From assembly GCF_000315625.1 (NCBI RefSeq), contig NW_005434654.1:66273-130272 (forward strand): a stretch of DNA of 64,000 nt. The letters run 5' to 3'. The DNA is from Guillardia theta CCMP2712. Lineage: Eukaryota; Cryptophyceae; Pyrenomonadales; Geminigeraceae. Below the pieces are notes generated by a model. That model was not told the DNA's origin and ran no database searches. It worked only from the letters and a program-made list of their open reading frames with translations. Within the stretch, counting starts at the first letter, position 1; each line of letters begins with the position of its first letter. Shown here piece by piece: positions 31,979 to 46,553 of this stretch. Made by a program: the position numbers and the translations under genes.

Positions 31979-32567
31979 TCATGACTCAATGTAGGTGATG
32001 CTATCAGCATCGGTGATGTAGGATACCGAAGCCATGATGTGCTCGTAGGCAGCCTCTTTCGTCCTGAACGTTACCGTCAGCAATGACTTGAGAATGCACA
32101 GAAGCTTTTCACTCACTCAAACTCAGCAGCCCCACTGTCTTTCGGATATCCTTTCTTCGCATCTGTTCCCAGCTGCTCATACGCGACTTTCCTTCCTTTG
32201 TAGACGGTTGCTGTAGTGGGGACGGCGACGTAGATGGGGTCGAAGCAATCCTCGTAAGTCTTGCCCTTGTGCTTCCCCTCCACGTGGTTCATCAGATCCT
32301 GCTCATTCTGAGTGCACATGAACGCCTGCTTGCAGATCTTGCATTTGATCGACATGGCCTTAGCATTGTTCCCGAGCTGCGAGCTGGACAAACAGTAAGC
32401 AACATGGCATGGAGGCACTCCCAGACAGGTCAAGGAGATGGGGAAGAAGAGGGAAGGTGCAGCAGGAGCATGCAAGCTCAAACTTACGCTCCTCCTTGCG
32501 CTGCTCGTAGCTTCGCTTGGTTACGCTCACGCGAGATCGCCGTCTTCTGCGCATTGCCGCCACCCAT
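31979..32567 (-). CDS. 4F5/At2g23090-type zinc-finger protein with long C-terminal extension
   Basis: Three exons (32567-32488, 32383-32117, 32063-31979), 143 residues. The N-terminus MGGGNAQKTAISRERNQAKL and the block KAMSIKCKICKQAFMCT followed by LMNHVEGKHKGK match the small family of plant and protist proteins with an SERF/4F5 N-terminus and one C2H2 zinc finger (Cys-x2-Cys, His-x4-His). Their molecular role is poorly known. Usual members stop soon after the finger (about 70-80 residues). This one adds about 65 residues, including DPIYVAVPTTATVYKGRKVA and the last exon TKEAAYEHIMASVSYITDAD, which is acidic and ends in YIES. Introns are 53-104 nt with matched phases. Confidence 0.85.
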
Positions 32568-33146
32568 TGTTCGCTGTTCTTCGCACGAGGGGAACGGACA
32601 GGGCCACCCGTCAACTTAGCCCATTTTGTGTGGTAAGAGGGTAGGTGGGGGTATATGTATGGCCCCCCCAGAGTACCAGCAATAAAATTGAGTAAACGTA
32701 TGTTGTCTAGTCGTTCTACATGGATACACTGACGTCATCTGTTCCTCTAAACCATCGTAGTGACTTGAACTTGGCCGTCTGCGCCTCCAAGCTCAAGCTT
32801 CTCCCACCTCCTCCGCTCGCCCTCACTCCTGCCCCTGCCCCTGCCCCTGCCCTCTCCTCTGCGGTTTCAGTCTGTCCCTCCCCGTCTACGTCTTAACTCG
32901 AACAGCCTCTCACCCTCGACTAATCACACTCGTCGAAGCTCGTGAGTCGATCAAGCTCGTCCCTTCGCGTTCTAGAGCTCAGTTGGAGTTCACGCTGGTT
33001 GTAGCCCCGGAGCAGCCAAGTAAGTCGAGTCTTCTGACTGCCATCGGCTGCATGCGGACGAGGACAAGGGAGAGCTGATGGAAGTGTCACAGGATGCTTT
33101 CCTAATCATACTAGACAACAACCAGCGTTAGCTTGCTCGAGTATTC
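32568..33146. other. Spacer, nothing supportable
   Basis: Contains a G-run patch (GTAGGTGGGGGTATATG, 32641-32657) and a short CCTGCC tandem (32825-32850). Divergent-promoter character is possible on the left, but no element is clear. Confidence 0.45.
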
Positions 33147-33490
33147 TCACTGCCCTGGAGGAGGGAAGATGTTGAGCACGTCAGTCTGAACCGGGAACGG
33201 TCTTGAGGGAGGAGGAGAGATTCCGACGGCAGAGCTGGTAGGTTGAGCGAAGGCTGAGTTGACTAGGTACTGCTGGACTGAGAGAGAAGGGAGTCTGAGC
33301 GACGGAGACGGTTGCATCAGATTTGATGTCCCCAGGAGAGGCTGAACGTGAGATCCTTCCGGTAGACCAGCGAGCTGTTGCTGGATGTTGACTACCTGCT
33401 GATGGTGCTGCTGCTGCTGCTGCTGCTGCTGATGGTGCTGCTGCTGCTGCTGCTGCTGCTGAAGTTGTAACAACATCTGCTGTCGTTGAA

Positions 33491-33529
<39 letters not shown>

Positions 33530-33592
33530 GTTGCTGCTGCTGGAGTTGCTGCTGATGCTGCTGCTGCTGCTGCTGAAGTTGCTGCTGCTGAA

Positions 33593-33628
<36 letters not shown>

Positions 33629-33687
33629 GTTGCTGCTGCTGATGGTGCTGCTGCTGCTGCTGATGGTGCTGCTGCTGCTGCTGATGG

Positions 33688-33724
<37 letters not shown>

Positions 33725-36079
33725 CAAGGTGCGCTGGTAACTGCTGAATTGACTGTTGCTGCTGAGGTGGCTGTTGCTGCTGCTTCATCAAGTACCTATA
33801 TTGAGCTGACGGGGTTGAGTCGTTTTGGAGGGCGGTCTGAGTTTGTTGTGAAGCTCGATGCGCAAGCAACACATTCTGATCCTGCATGGCGGCGGTTGGA
33901 AGTGCATGAGAGGATATTGATGACGAGTTGGTGTGCATAAGAGCAGTTGGTTCTTGATCAATTAACTTGCCTTGAATCAGCTGTGAAGTGGTGGCCATTG
34001 CCGTTGTCTGTGAGATGGGCAGGCTATCCACTCTCTGCCGCTTTCCCTCCATGCTCGCCTCCTCGAAAGGTCGTTGGTGTGAAATTATCGTCGATGCCAG
34101 AGCGGAACTTGTTCGAACTTGAAATGCTTGTGAAGCTGCTGAAGCTGCGTGGTTGTTCATTTCTGCTTCAGCTTTGGAGATTTTCTCCAAATATGCTTCC
34201 AGTCCGTTAATCAGTTTGTCATCCCACATCTCACAGAGCCTCTCGTCCGGCAGCAGCTCAGCAGCTTGTATGCCTGCTTCAGGGAGCTGCAAGATTTGAC
34301 AGTTTCGCAGGTCAACGATATCCTGCTTGTGGCCCTTGATCACCATCTGCAAGAACTCGACGGGGGACTGAGACAAGGCCTACACTAGTTGTCATTCTTG
34401 ACGGAAATACAACACCAACCTCCCCAAACCTGCATGAAATCCCTTTTCCGCTTGGCTTGGGCCATCTGAAACCCTCATCAGACACAAGAATCTCAAAGTA
34501 CGAAAGACCTTGGTGAAGATTTCCTGTATAGAAGCATCCAGTGCGTTGATCTCGTCGTTGAAATTGAGCAGCTTTGATGACAACCCTCCGACACGCACCG
34601 ACACATCCATGGCAGTGGAATGCAACTGCTTGCCCGACAGTCTAACGCGATGGGACATCTTGACAGGAGGATGTCCAACAGGAACCAGCCAGCGTTCGAT
34701 CAACGAAGAGATTTCAGTGAACTTGATGGATTCTTGTCGAAAGATCGTCCTCAGCTCTTCCTCGAATCTGATCTTGGTGATGTCGTCTGGATCATGCAGT
34801 TTCCTTGATTTAACATAACTAATGAAATGTCAGTACAACAGAGGAGTGAAGAAAGCGAAAGATCTTACTTCCAAAATGCCCGTACAAACTCCTGCTTGCT
34901 GCCGGTCTGGATTCCAAAAAAATCTGTCAAGGAATCGTCTGAAAATCTGAACAGACTGGTTGTCCGTCTACAAAAAGCAATTAGGTTCAGAAGATCAGAC
35001 TTGTTACAACCTCAGAAAGATTCGGACTTGAACTTCAATTTCTCTATCACAGGCAAAACCGGACCGGGTTAGCTCGACAACGTTCCCTGACTGGGTGTCG
35101 TCGTTTGCATTCCAAACATATTTAGAATCTTTGCCGAAAACATTGTCTGGAAGTTCTATCTCAATCTGAGGAATCGAAATAGAGATCAAAGATTCAGCAA
35201 AGATCGAAACATCAAAGGAATCAAACCTTTTCCAAGTAGTCACGCAGCGAAAACTGACCAGATTTTCTCCGAGGATTTTGCCCACCACATACAGGCTCCA
35301 TGCCGGAGGACCGAGCGACCCCGACGAGCCTGATGGGTCGTCGGCAGATCCAGGCTGCCCTGACTGATTCGTATACGTATTGCAAATGCATATCCGGGCA
35401 ATGCGGCGCAAAGAAGTCTTACTTGTGTTGGACCATTCTCGTAACTTTTGGATCCTAGATTGCTCCAAGGTAGTTTCCATGGATACCAGTTTGTTGTATA
35501 TCTTGCACTCTGGCACGATGGACAACCATGATAGGGGAAGTCTCCTTGCCGATTTTCTGTCAACTCCAGCAATGCTGGGCCTCACAGTCCTCTCATCTTT
35601 TTCGACCGAGTTCTGTCGATGCATGCTCGTACTCCCTTGCACCCCCTGCAGGTACCTGTTGTTGTGAGGTGTGTTCGACGAGCTCTGAGCACCTGGCGTA
35701 TTGTTGACTGGGTGCTGTTTCTGCAAGCCAACAGATGGAGAGTATCTCGGAGCATTGGCTGGTGGTCGTGAAATCTGTGTCGGAGTTCGCATCTGTGACG
35801 ATACGACGGGCGAAGGAACAGCAGCGGGGTACGATATCCGTACTGATGGGGAAGACATCGGAACTATCGCGGCAATATAGTGAGTCACAGAACAATGCAT
35901 TCGGCATTGCAAGCACCTTGTGGAGTCATGGTTGAGGGAGATTGCATGTTCGCCAGACTGTCTCGGCTAATCGTTCCAATCACGTTACTGTTGCTTGGAG
36001 CACCGTTCCATTGGCGGGCATACGGACTGTTCGATCCAATATGCTGCATAAATGGTTGAGCAAGCTGCCTGCCAATCAT
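33147..36079 (-). CDS. SMARCD: SWI/SNF chromatin-remodelling subunit of the SMARCD/BAF60/Swp73 family with a polyglutamine C-terminus
   Basis: Multi-exon minus-strand gene. The conserved core is seen in order: KSARRLPLSWLSIVPECKIY, LVSMETTLEQSRIQKLREW, RRIARICICNTYTNQ, PPAWSLYVVGKILGENL, ISISIPQIEIELPDNVFGKD, then a SWIB/MDM2-type domain (FFGIQTGSKQEFVRAFW, KLHDPDDITKIRFEEELRTI, KFTEISSLIERWLVPVG), LLNFNDEINALDASIQEI and SQSPVEFLQMVIKGHKQDI. This is the layout of SMARCD proteins, which sit in the remodeller's core and contact transcription factors. The last exon (34376-33147) adds a Gln/His tract of about 100 residues (33400-33725), absent from most family members. The N-terminal exon is uncertain: an ATG at 36079 is usable, but the sequence there also looks like an intron end. 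Confidence 0.88.
33400..33725. repeat. CAG/CTG triplet tract encoding polyQ/H
   Basis: About 325 bp of CTG-rich triplets on the plus strand encode Gln runs broken by His, Leu and Arg on the minus strand, within the SMARCD last exon. CAG-pure runs reach about 14 units. Confidence 0.93.
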
Positions 36080-36705
36080 GTGGTTAGTAAGATCATACCA
36101 TTCAAACACATCCCTTGGATGATCTAGTGTACTGTGCTCTCTCTCAATTTCGAGGCATGCAATGAATGTTTTAGCTAGAATCTTTTCTCACGTATTCCAG
36201 TTTTTCAAGATGAAAATGAACTTTAGTCATTGATGAGCATTGATCAGATCATGTTATTCAGGCAGAAAGGGCTGGTTCGAATAAAATCTGAGATGCTCTT
36301 GACTGAAATTTCGAACTGCACTGCGATTTTACACATATCCGGACATATCCGAGCTCCAGTTTTCTCTGCCATGGCTTTTCATTCGCACCATCTATCTGTG
36401 CACGAGTTCAAGGAGCCTGGTTCTCTGAAAGCTCGTGCACGTTTCAACGAACACGTACAAAGATTTTCAAACTAGAGATGTCTTGGCAAGGTATGTACTC
36501 CCCTCTCCCCTCAATCTCTGCTCCCTACACTTCCCCTGCACTGCTGCTACATGTCTCTCGCTTCCTTGCTGCCTGACATCTCCTCCACTCTGCTTCTTCT
36601 GCCTCCATCGCCGCCTTTCACCAGCATTGTGCAGGCAGTGTGAGCGGCAGGAGGCGGCGGGAAATGCTTTAAAAAAAAAGCGTAAAATGAAAAATAAAAA
36701 TCATA
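36080..36705. other. Spacer upstream of SMARCD
   Basis: No gene seen. A short open continuation of the SMARCD N-terminal frame exists (36080-36170), but it has no ATG. Confidence 0.45.
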
Positions 36706-36709
36706 ACCT

Positions 36710-37615
36710 AGGAGACTCGGGAAGCCGAGGCGCCGCCGTACGCCCGGCGCCGGTCGGATCGGACGGTCCCGAGTACGGTCCCCGGCGGCGAACTTCCGAA
36801 CTGAGTCCACATGCGGCAGTGACGCTCACGCGGCACTGAGTGACACGGCGGCGCGGCAGTGAGGCTTACTACTTACAAGTTCACCTGGGCCCGGTCAGTT
36901 ATACACTGAGTCACTTAGGCGATACCGCATCCCCCTTCATCTTGAAGGACTCTCAGAACTCCAGGCTACCATCGCGTACATGCTCGAACACGACATCATC
37001 GAACCATCCAATCATTAGTGAGTTTGCCTTTCCTGTGCTTTTCAGTCGACGTCCCAACGATCCACGCTCCCCAACTGATCCCAACTTTCAAGCTACCGCT
37101 TTTGCTCAGTGCGACCTTCGCCGCTTGAACCAAGTCGTCGGTCACTGTGTCACCGGGGGCTCACTGGCAGGCTGCCGCAGTGCGGCTCATAGTCCGACGG
37201 ACCGAGGGTGACCGCCCCCGACTCAGACGGTACGGTCCGACCGTCGTGACGGTGGTCATGGTCACGGTGACTCGGTCAGCATCGGACGTGGCGGGAGTCC
37301 GCACCGTGGCACCCCGTTCCAGTGACCGGCCCGGCCCGGGTGCCCGGCGCCCCGGGCCCGGGCCGCCACTGGCAGTGGCCAGGGATCGGACACGGGCCGG
37401 CGCGTCCGACGGTCACTACTGCCTTCTTTACCGTGCTAAGTTACTCAAAGTCACAGGCTCAGGCCGCAAAAGTTAACGGCCTCTATATACATCAGAGTTA
37501 TAAATTCAAACTCTGCTCAGTTACTTTTTTATAGCCTGTCACGGTCGCCGCCGCCGGGCAATTGGCAAAAAAGGATTCACCACTAGCAATGATGATACCG
37601 TTCACGGTTCACTGT
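36710..37615. repeat. GC-rich palindromic-word island 5
   Basis: Composed of GTCGGATCGGACGGTC, GTCACGGTGACTCGG, GGCCCGGCCCGGG and similar words, with GCTAAGTTACTCAAAGTCAC near the right end (37435-37455). A block at 36890-37140 is of ordinary composition. No gene is seen. Confidence 0.7.
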
Positions 37616-37625
37616 CAGACTCTTG

Positions 37626-37636
37626 TTTTTTTTTTT

Positions 37637-37671
<35 letters not shown>
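37626..37671. repeat. (TTTC)n microsatellite
   Basis: A T-run followed by about nine TTTC units, just right of island 5. Confidence 0.95.
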
Positions 37672-37734
37672 ATTTCGAAAAGGATCTTTCCTGCCATGCT
37701 GCCTTACGGGGGGTCACCGCACAACATGGTGAAG

Positions 37735-37779
37735 AGGAGGAGGAGGAGGAGGAGGAGGAGGAGGAGGAGGAGGAGGAAG
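37735..37779. repeat. (AGG)n microsatellite
   Basis: About fourteen AGG triplets. Confidence 0.95.
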
Positions 37780-37971
37780 CTGGGGTCTGGGGGAGGACCG
37801 AGGGCTGGTAATGGGACGAGGGTTGGGGGAGGGGGAGGGGGTGGCAGGGGTAATATGTGCGTGAAGGATGTTGATCCGATATCACGTGGGGACTGGGGTC
37901 AGACAAGGAGGAGAAAGATGCATCGAACAAGGGACGATAGGTGAAAGGAGCAGGAGCAGGAGCAGAATCAA

Positions 37972-38442
37972 GTGTGCAGGATCGCTACAATCGAGCAGGA
38001 GATGGATAGGGTTGGGAGGAGGAGGAGGGAGAAGGTGCGAATCGAGACGAGGAGATACTCGGTGAGAGCGTGCGATGTTAGTGGAGTGGACGGAGGACGA
38101 GTCAGAGGGGATTCAAGGAGAGGGAGATCTTTCAAGATAGATGTCTCTCTCTTGTACATTCCAATATTTCCTTGTTCTGAGCACGTTCACGATTCGCAGC
38201 AGCCCTCCTACAATGGAATGCCGTTTGTAAGCAGTGCCCCGTCTACACCTCCATATTACGTCCAGACGGGTTCTTTTAGATCCCAGGTACATCAGTGTTG
38301 CCGTCCCCTGCTCTGGCTTCTTGAACAAACTTCCTCTTGCTCTCACTTACTCCTGCTGATCTCGTCTGTCTTGTGCGATCGGTACAGACATGTGCTGACG
38401 TGAAATCGACCAGATGGGTTCAACCAGCTACGCTGAGATGTT

Positions 38443-38482
<40 letters not shown>

Positions 38483-38554
38483 TCTATCCACACCAACTAC
38501 CCGCGCATGGCGAGCGTGCCGGTGTTCTCTCATGCACAGGTTGAAAGTTCATAG
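37972..38554 (+). CDS. C-terminal part of a Gln-rich protein (5' end unresolved)
   Basis: Two linked exons are clear at the 3' end. One ends at 38286 and encodes QPSYNGMPFVSSAPSTPPYY then VQTGSFRSQ. After a 127-nt GT-AG intron, 38414-38554 encodes MGSTSYAEM, a run of 13-14 Gln, then HSIHTNYPRMASVPVFSHAQ and a stop. The first exon's frame is open back to about 37972 with a basic stretch (DRVGRRRREKVRIETRRYS), but I see no certain start. The composition (Gln, Ser, Pro, Tyr) suggests a transcription-related protein; that is inference only. Confidence 0.5.
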
Positions 38555-38854
38555 ATGAAGGTTTCGTTCTGGACTGAGGCCCCTCCAGTATATCACCCAC
38601 GTGTCTGAACCACCCAACGGTTACTCGTTTCTCAGCTTCCAATCAGCGGAGGAATGTGAGAGTGGAGAGAGGAGGGCAGTCTGAAGTGATGTCATCCGTT
38701 CTGACCCTGACCGATCAGCGTCTGTTGTCGACAACTTCAGTCCAAGGTATCAATTTCCATTGAGAGAGGTATCAAGTTATGAAGGTGACTTGAAACGGAA
38801 CTTGTCTGAGGGCTGAAAACTCTGACAGACTCTTTCCTTGTGCTGGCTGAGGTA
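38555..38854. other. Short spacer
   Basis: 300 bp between the Gln-rich fragment and the next plus-strand gene; no feature seen. Confidence 0.45.
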
Positions 38855-38950
38855 ATGAGTGCGTTAACGGAGCCAAGCGGCAAACCTGTAGATATTCTCG
38901 ACGAGGTGCTCTGTCAACTGCGAGACTTGGCGTTCTAATCCGATCTCCTT

Positions 38951-38984
<34 letters not shown>

Positions 38985-41900
38985 ATCATTCTCTAACCCC
39001 CCTCTGCTGTTCCTGCCTCTCCTTCTCGATCCTGTCTTCCCATCCCTCCTCCCCCTGCTTCTGTTTCTCTTCTTCCTTCTCCTCCTCCTCCTCCTCCTTC
39101 TCCTCCTCCTCCTCCTCCTCCTCCTCCTCCTCCTCCTCCTCCTGTTCCCTCCAGGCCAGGCACTTCGAGGGCGAGCTCTTGCCAGCGTCTCGCTCTGCCT
39201 CCTTGGACGTGTCTGCCTCTCCCAATCTGTCCCTCTCTTCCAGGTTTGCTTCTAGCACCATGTGATCAAAGACTGAGGATGCGGGGGGCTAGCGGGGCAA
39301 GCGCGAAGGCTCTGGGATCTACATTAGGGATCTGTTTAGAAGTTGGTGGGTCTTGCCCCCGTCGGATTCAGTCCCTGGTCCCTGGCGGTCCCGCACAGAC
39401 AAGTGGGCTGGTGAGTTTGATGCCGGCGGTTGTTGTGTTTGTTGCTACTGCTGCTGCTGTTGATGTTGTCATTGTTGTTGTTGTTGATGATGATGATTTG
39501 AAGGAGGGTAAGGAGGAGGAGAAGGATCATGTGGAGGAGGGCGGGGAAGAAGAGGACACTGGCCTATCATGTTATGGATTCGGATTGAGACTGCTTGAGG
39601 GGTTGATTTTGATTCTGATTGAGATTGCACAACTTGGACGAGAGTCGTCGCAGTGACTGTGTTGGTGTTGTCATGCAGTTGCAAGCTGGGGATGAAATAG
39701 TCTCAGTCGACGGAATCGAGGTTTCAGATACCAGCGGTGGGATCGAACTTGTTCTTGAGACCACGTGTGAACTTGTGGCAGTGATGGAAGTGTTGAGAAA
39801 ACCATCTCCCATCGCCTCCAAGTGTCGGATATGCGGTACTCTCTGTCGCTCCCCGGCGGCCTCGACTGAGCATGCGCAAGTTAACCGGAGAGGCAAGAAG
39901 CTCGACGTCACTCTCCACAGAGCGCACTTTGGGGTAAAAGGGCGAGGGAAGAGGGAGGAGGGAAAGAGGAAGGAGGGGAGGGGAGGGAGGAAGGAGGAGG
40001 GAGGGGAGTGAAATCTGGATGCAGATGGTGAGGGGAGTCAGGAAGCTCTTGGAGATGGTCGACATGCTCGAGACGAACTTGAGACTGCACGTGAGAGGAG
40101 ATGAGCGAGAATACCTCTTGACTGCCTGGCAGGGAGCGCACAAGATCGTCGGATCCTCGCTGGCTGCGATCAGAAGTCAGGTTGTCACGTCCTCTTCCTC
40201 GCGGCATCGGCGGATTTCTGATGGGAGGAGCGACATGGCAGATACTGGAGATGGAGAAACAGCGGTCCTCTCGTGACGTGTCGATCATGCAGACATTCAA
40301 AGCGAAACGAGTGAGGGAGGTGGGAGAGACAGCAGCAGCGTGCTTGACTTGCGCCAGATGTTCATTGCGGAAGGGATTCAGATGCTGCAGCAGTGGATGC
40401 TGTCGGAGAAACTTACAAGAGAAGAGAGGTTGAGTTTGACCCAAGTGATGGACATGTGCGACTGAAAGATGTCACGCAGTATGTCTAAGAGTGCATCTCA
40501 ACATCTCGAGGATTCAGAGGTGTTGGCCCTTGAAGGTGTTCAGATTGAGACTTGTTGGCAGAGCTTGTTGATGGTGGAGGAGGAGAACTCCTGTTTGAAG
40601 TCGGACCTGATTGTGAGATGATTGAAACTTTAATTGTTCTTCTCCTTCTCACGAGATTGAGCAGAAGGCAAGATTGTACATCGAAGAGTTGGAGGTAAAG
40701 AGCTGTTCAGGCATCTTCATGACCGTCTCACCTGTTAATTTTCCTCTGATCGTCGTCTTCTTGTCATTACCTTCTCCCCTCCTTTGTTTCCCCTCCGGCC
40801 GTTAGTCGGAAAGATCGCAGGCGAACGATCGCATGAAGGTAATGTTTGAGCATGTGGCGAGAGAGAGAGANNNNNNNNNNNNNNNNNNNNNNNNNNNNNN
40901 NNNNNNNNNNNNNNNNNNNNNNNNNNNNNNNNNNNNNNNNNNNNNNNNNNNNNNNNNNNNNNNNNNNNNNNNNNNNNNNNNNNNNNNNNNNNNNNNNNNN
41001 NNNNNNNNNNNNNNNNNNNNNNNNNNNNNNNNNNNNNNNNNNNNNNNNNNNNNNNNNNNNNNNNNNNNNNNNNNNNNNNNNNNNNNNNNNNNNNNNNNNN
41101 NNNNNNNNNNNNNNNNNNNNNNNNNNNNNNNNNNNNNNNNNNNNNNNNNNNNNNNNNNNNNNNNNNNNNNNNNNNNNNNNNNNNNNNNNNNNNNNNNNNN
41201 NNNNNNNNNNNNNNNNNNNNNNNNNNNNNNNNNNNNNNNNNNNNNNNNNNNNNNNNNNNNNNNNNNNNNNNNNNNNNNNNNNNNNNNNNNNNNNNNNNNN
41301 NNNNNNNNNNNNNNNNNNNNNNNNNNNNNNNNNNNNNNNNNNNNNNNNNNNNNNNNNNNNNNNNNNNNNNNNNNNNNATCTTCTCCTGTCCTTATTCGTC
41401 CTGCCATCCTGCCTTCTTCCGGGGTCCTACTCACGGTTATAGGGGATCCTCATGCGCGGATTTTATTTTATACCATAAGGGGCCGGGGGAGCGGCGAAAA
41501 ACAGGGAGTCGAACCCGAAAACCTCAGGCACCGGTTAAAACCCATTGCCGATCCAGGGCCACCAATCTCTTTACAACCCTTAGCGCACCTCAATATCGTG
41601 AAGAGTTGTGAACAACCAGCCCCATTTCCGTTTATGGCACCCTCGTGTACTTTCTGTCGCTCCCCGGAGGCCTTAGAATGAGCATGCGCAAGTTAACCGG
41701 AGAGGCAAGAAGCTTGCGGGATGGTAAGGAGAGGATGGACGGGGCGGGACGGAAGGTAGGGGAGGGGGGAGGATGGAGATGAGAGGAAAGGAAGGGGAGG
41801 AGAGGGAGGAGAGAAAAAAAGCCGACGAGCTTCACAGGATCTCGAACGCTCGCTGGAGGAGACGAAGAAAGAGATAGAGGCGACACTGATGGAGATGGCG

Positions 41901-42884
41901 AGGAAGGAGGAACTGAAAAAGCTTGAGGTGAGCAGACGGCGACCAGGAATGAAAAGGGAGAAGCATGACGAGGAGGACGAGGGGGAGGACATGGAGGTGG
42001 TAAACGAACAGGAGGGAGGGGGGAGGAGCAAGAGGAAAACCATTGGGACTGCCTGAGAACTCAACAGATAAATATTGCGAAGGAGGCTGATGAGGAGAAG
42101 ACCAAGCTAACGCGAGAAGAGGTCAGACAGCACAAGCAGGAGGAGGAGGAGGGGAGCGAGGGTCCAACTACCTTGTCAGATGCGGCGGATGGAAGAGAAG
42201 CTAGGAGCTGCGGAGAGGTCGGAAGCAGACATGAGGGAGAAGGTAAGACGAGGAGGAGGGGGAGGAGGAGGAGGAGGAGGCGGAGGAGGAGGAGGAGCCG
42301 GATGGTACTGAGGGCTGGCCAGGCGAAGGCAGCGGAGGAGAAGGCAGGGAGGAGTCAAGCAGAAGCAGAGGTAGAGGAGGGAGAGCGAGAAGGAGGAGAG
42401 GGGCTGAGAGAGGCGGGCGGGCAGGAGGCGAGGAAGGACGCGGAGAGGGTACGGGAAGAGCTGCGGAGAGCAGAGGAGGATAAGGAGAAGCTGAGGAGGG
42501 AGGTAAGAGGAGGGCGAGGAGGAGGGCGAGGAAGGGGTTGCTCTATTCTTGACTGGATGGAATAGGTATTGGCGCAAAATTCGACGATCTGTTCGCTCGA
42601 GGAGGAGAAGAGAAATGGGAAAGTAAGTCTCAAATATCAGATGGGTGGGGATCGGGGCGTTCTAGGATGGAGATGAGGAAATGCTATTATTGGAGAGGAG
42701 GAGGAGGAGGAGGAGGAGGAGGAGGAGGAGAGAAGCTAAGAAGCGTTGTAACAGGTGGCGGAGGAGAATCTTGTAACTCGTTGTGAAGGTGATATGTCTT
42801 GTTGTTGATGTGGCTCTGATTCCTTGCAGTGCTTGCGTCGAGTAACGAGGAGAAGAGTCATCATCTGAACAACGTAATAGAATA

Positions 42885-42924
<40 letters not shown>

Positions 42925-43281
42925 GCTTGGGTGGGGGGATGGGCGCTGTTCAGATCGGTGATAACCATCTTCCCCTCCTTCTCCCCCTCGCCTCCTGCTG
43001 CTCAGCTTCCTCCTCCCGCGCATCATGTAGCTGTCTAGCTGTCTCGGTGATCGATCACATTACAAGTTGACTGTCTGTTTACAGATTCAAAGTAGCTGCA
43101 AGCTCATCTTGCAAGATTTCACCAGCGCCATGGGAGAAGTACAAGGCAAGACGATTACAAGAGCCTGCCTTGCTATCTCGTTGACTAGAATTGTGTTTCA
43201 GATCTGCAAGAAGAGATTGATGGTCTTCTCAAGATGAGATCTTCTTTCGAGCAAGAGTTTGCAGCGGCGAGAAAATCTTGA
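38855..43281 (+). CDS. Large PDZ-domain and coiled-coil protein, interrupted by an assembly gap
   Basis: About 20 exons. The proposed start (38855) gives MSALTEPSGKPVDILDEVL. A PDZ domain is split over three exons: LGICLEVGGSCPRRIQSLVP then GGPAQTSGL (to about 39413), LQAGDEIVSVDGIEVSDTSG (from 39679) and NRRGKKLDVTLHRAHFG (39881-39933). Then come a helical block (MVRGVRKLLEMVDMLETNLR to SSLAAIRSQ) and short coiled-coil exons (MLQQWMLSEKLTREE, KARLYIEELE). After the gap follow DLERSLEETKKEIEATLMEM, INIAKEADEEKTKLTREE, MRRMEEKLGAAERSEADMRE, a long Glu/Arg-rich exon, and a last exon DLQEEIDGLLKMRSSFEQEF ending in AAARKS. The last intron uses a GC donor (CAAG then GCAAGAC). Introns carry GAG, ATG and CTC microsatellites. 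A scaffold role is likely; partners are unknown. Confidence 0.72.
40871..41377. other. Assembly gap, 507 N
   Basis: A sized gap inside the PDZ/coiled-coil gene, so the exon count and even the continuity of this gene are uncertain. Confidence 0.99.
41648..41714 (+). repeat. Duplicate of an intron/exon junction of the PDZ gene
   Basis: About 66 bp here repeat 39838-39902 with few differences, including CTGTCGCTCCCCGG and GAGCATGCGCAAGTTAACCG. In the first copy the AG acceptor lies in GCGCAAG and TTAACCGG starts a PDZ exon. In this copy the same acceptor is kept, but the following frame diverges after AGAAGCTTG. Confidence 0.85.
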
Positions 43282-43492
43282 TGTTTGTTGCATCTTTGCA
43301 AGAAAGTTGCAACGTGGGGAGTTATCTTGCAACGATGTTGAATGTCGTCAGAGAGCATGAGGAGGAACTATCCTCGATGTGTTGATGACAACATTGGGAT
43401 GAAAGAGTATTTCATCATGGGAGACGATTATATGAAATATTATTTCATCGTGGAGAAGAATGAACATATTTTACATCTGCATTTTGCCTCCT

Positions 43493-46553
<3,061 letters not shown>

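Noticed and set aside
39769-39880. Zinc-knuckle-like KCRICGTLC in the PDZ gene's read-through frame
   Set aside because: It lies in what splice signals indicate is an intron; the PDZ strand resumes at NRRGKKLDVTL.
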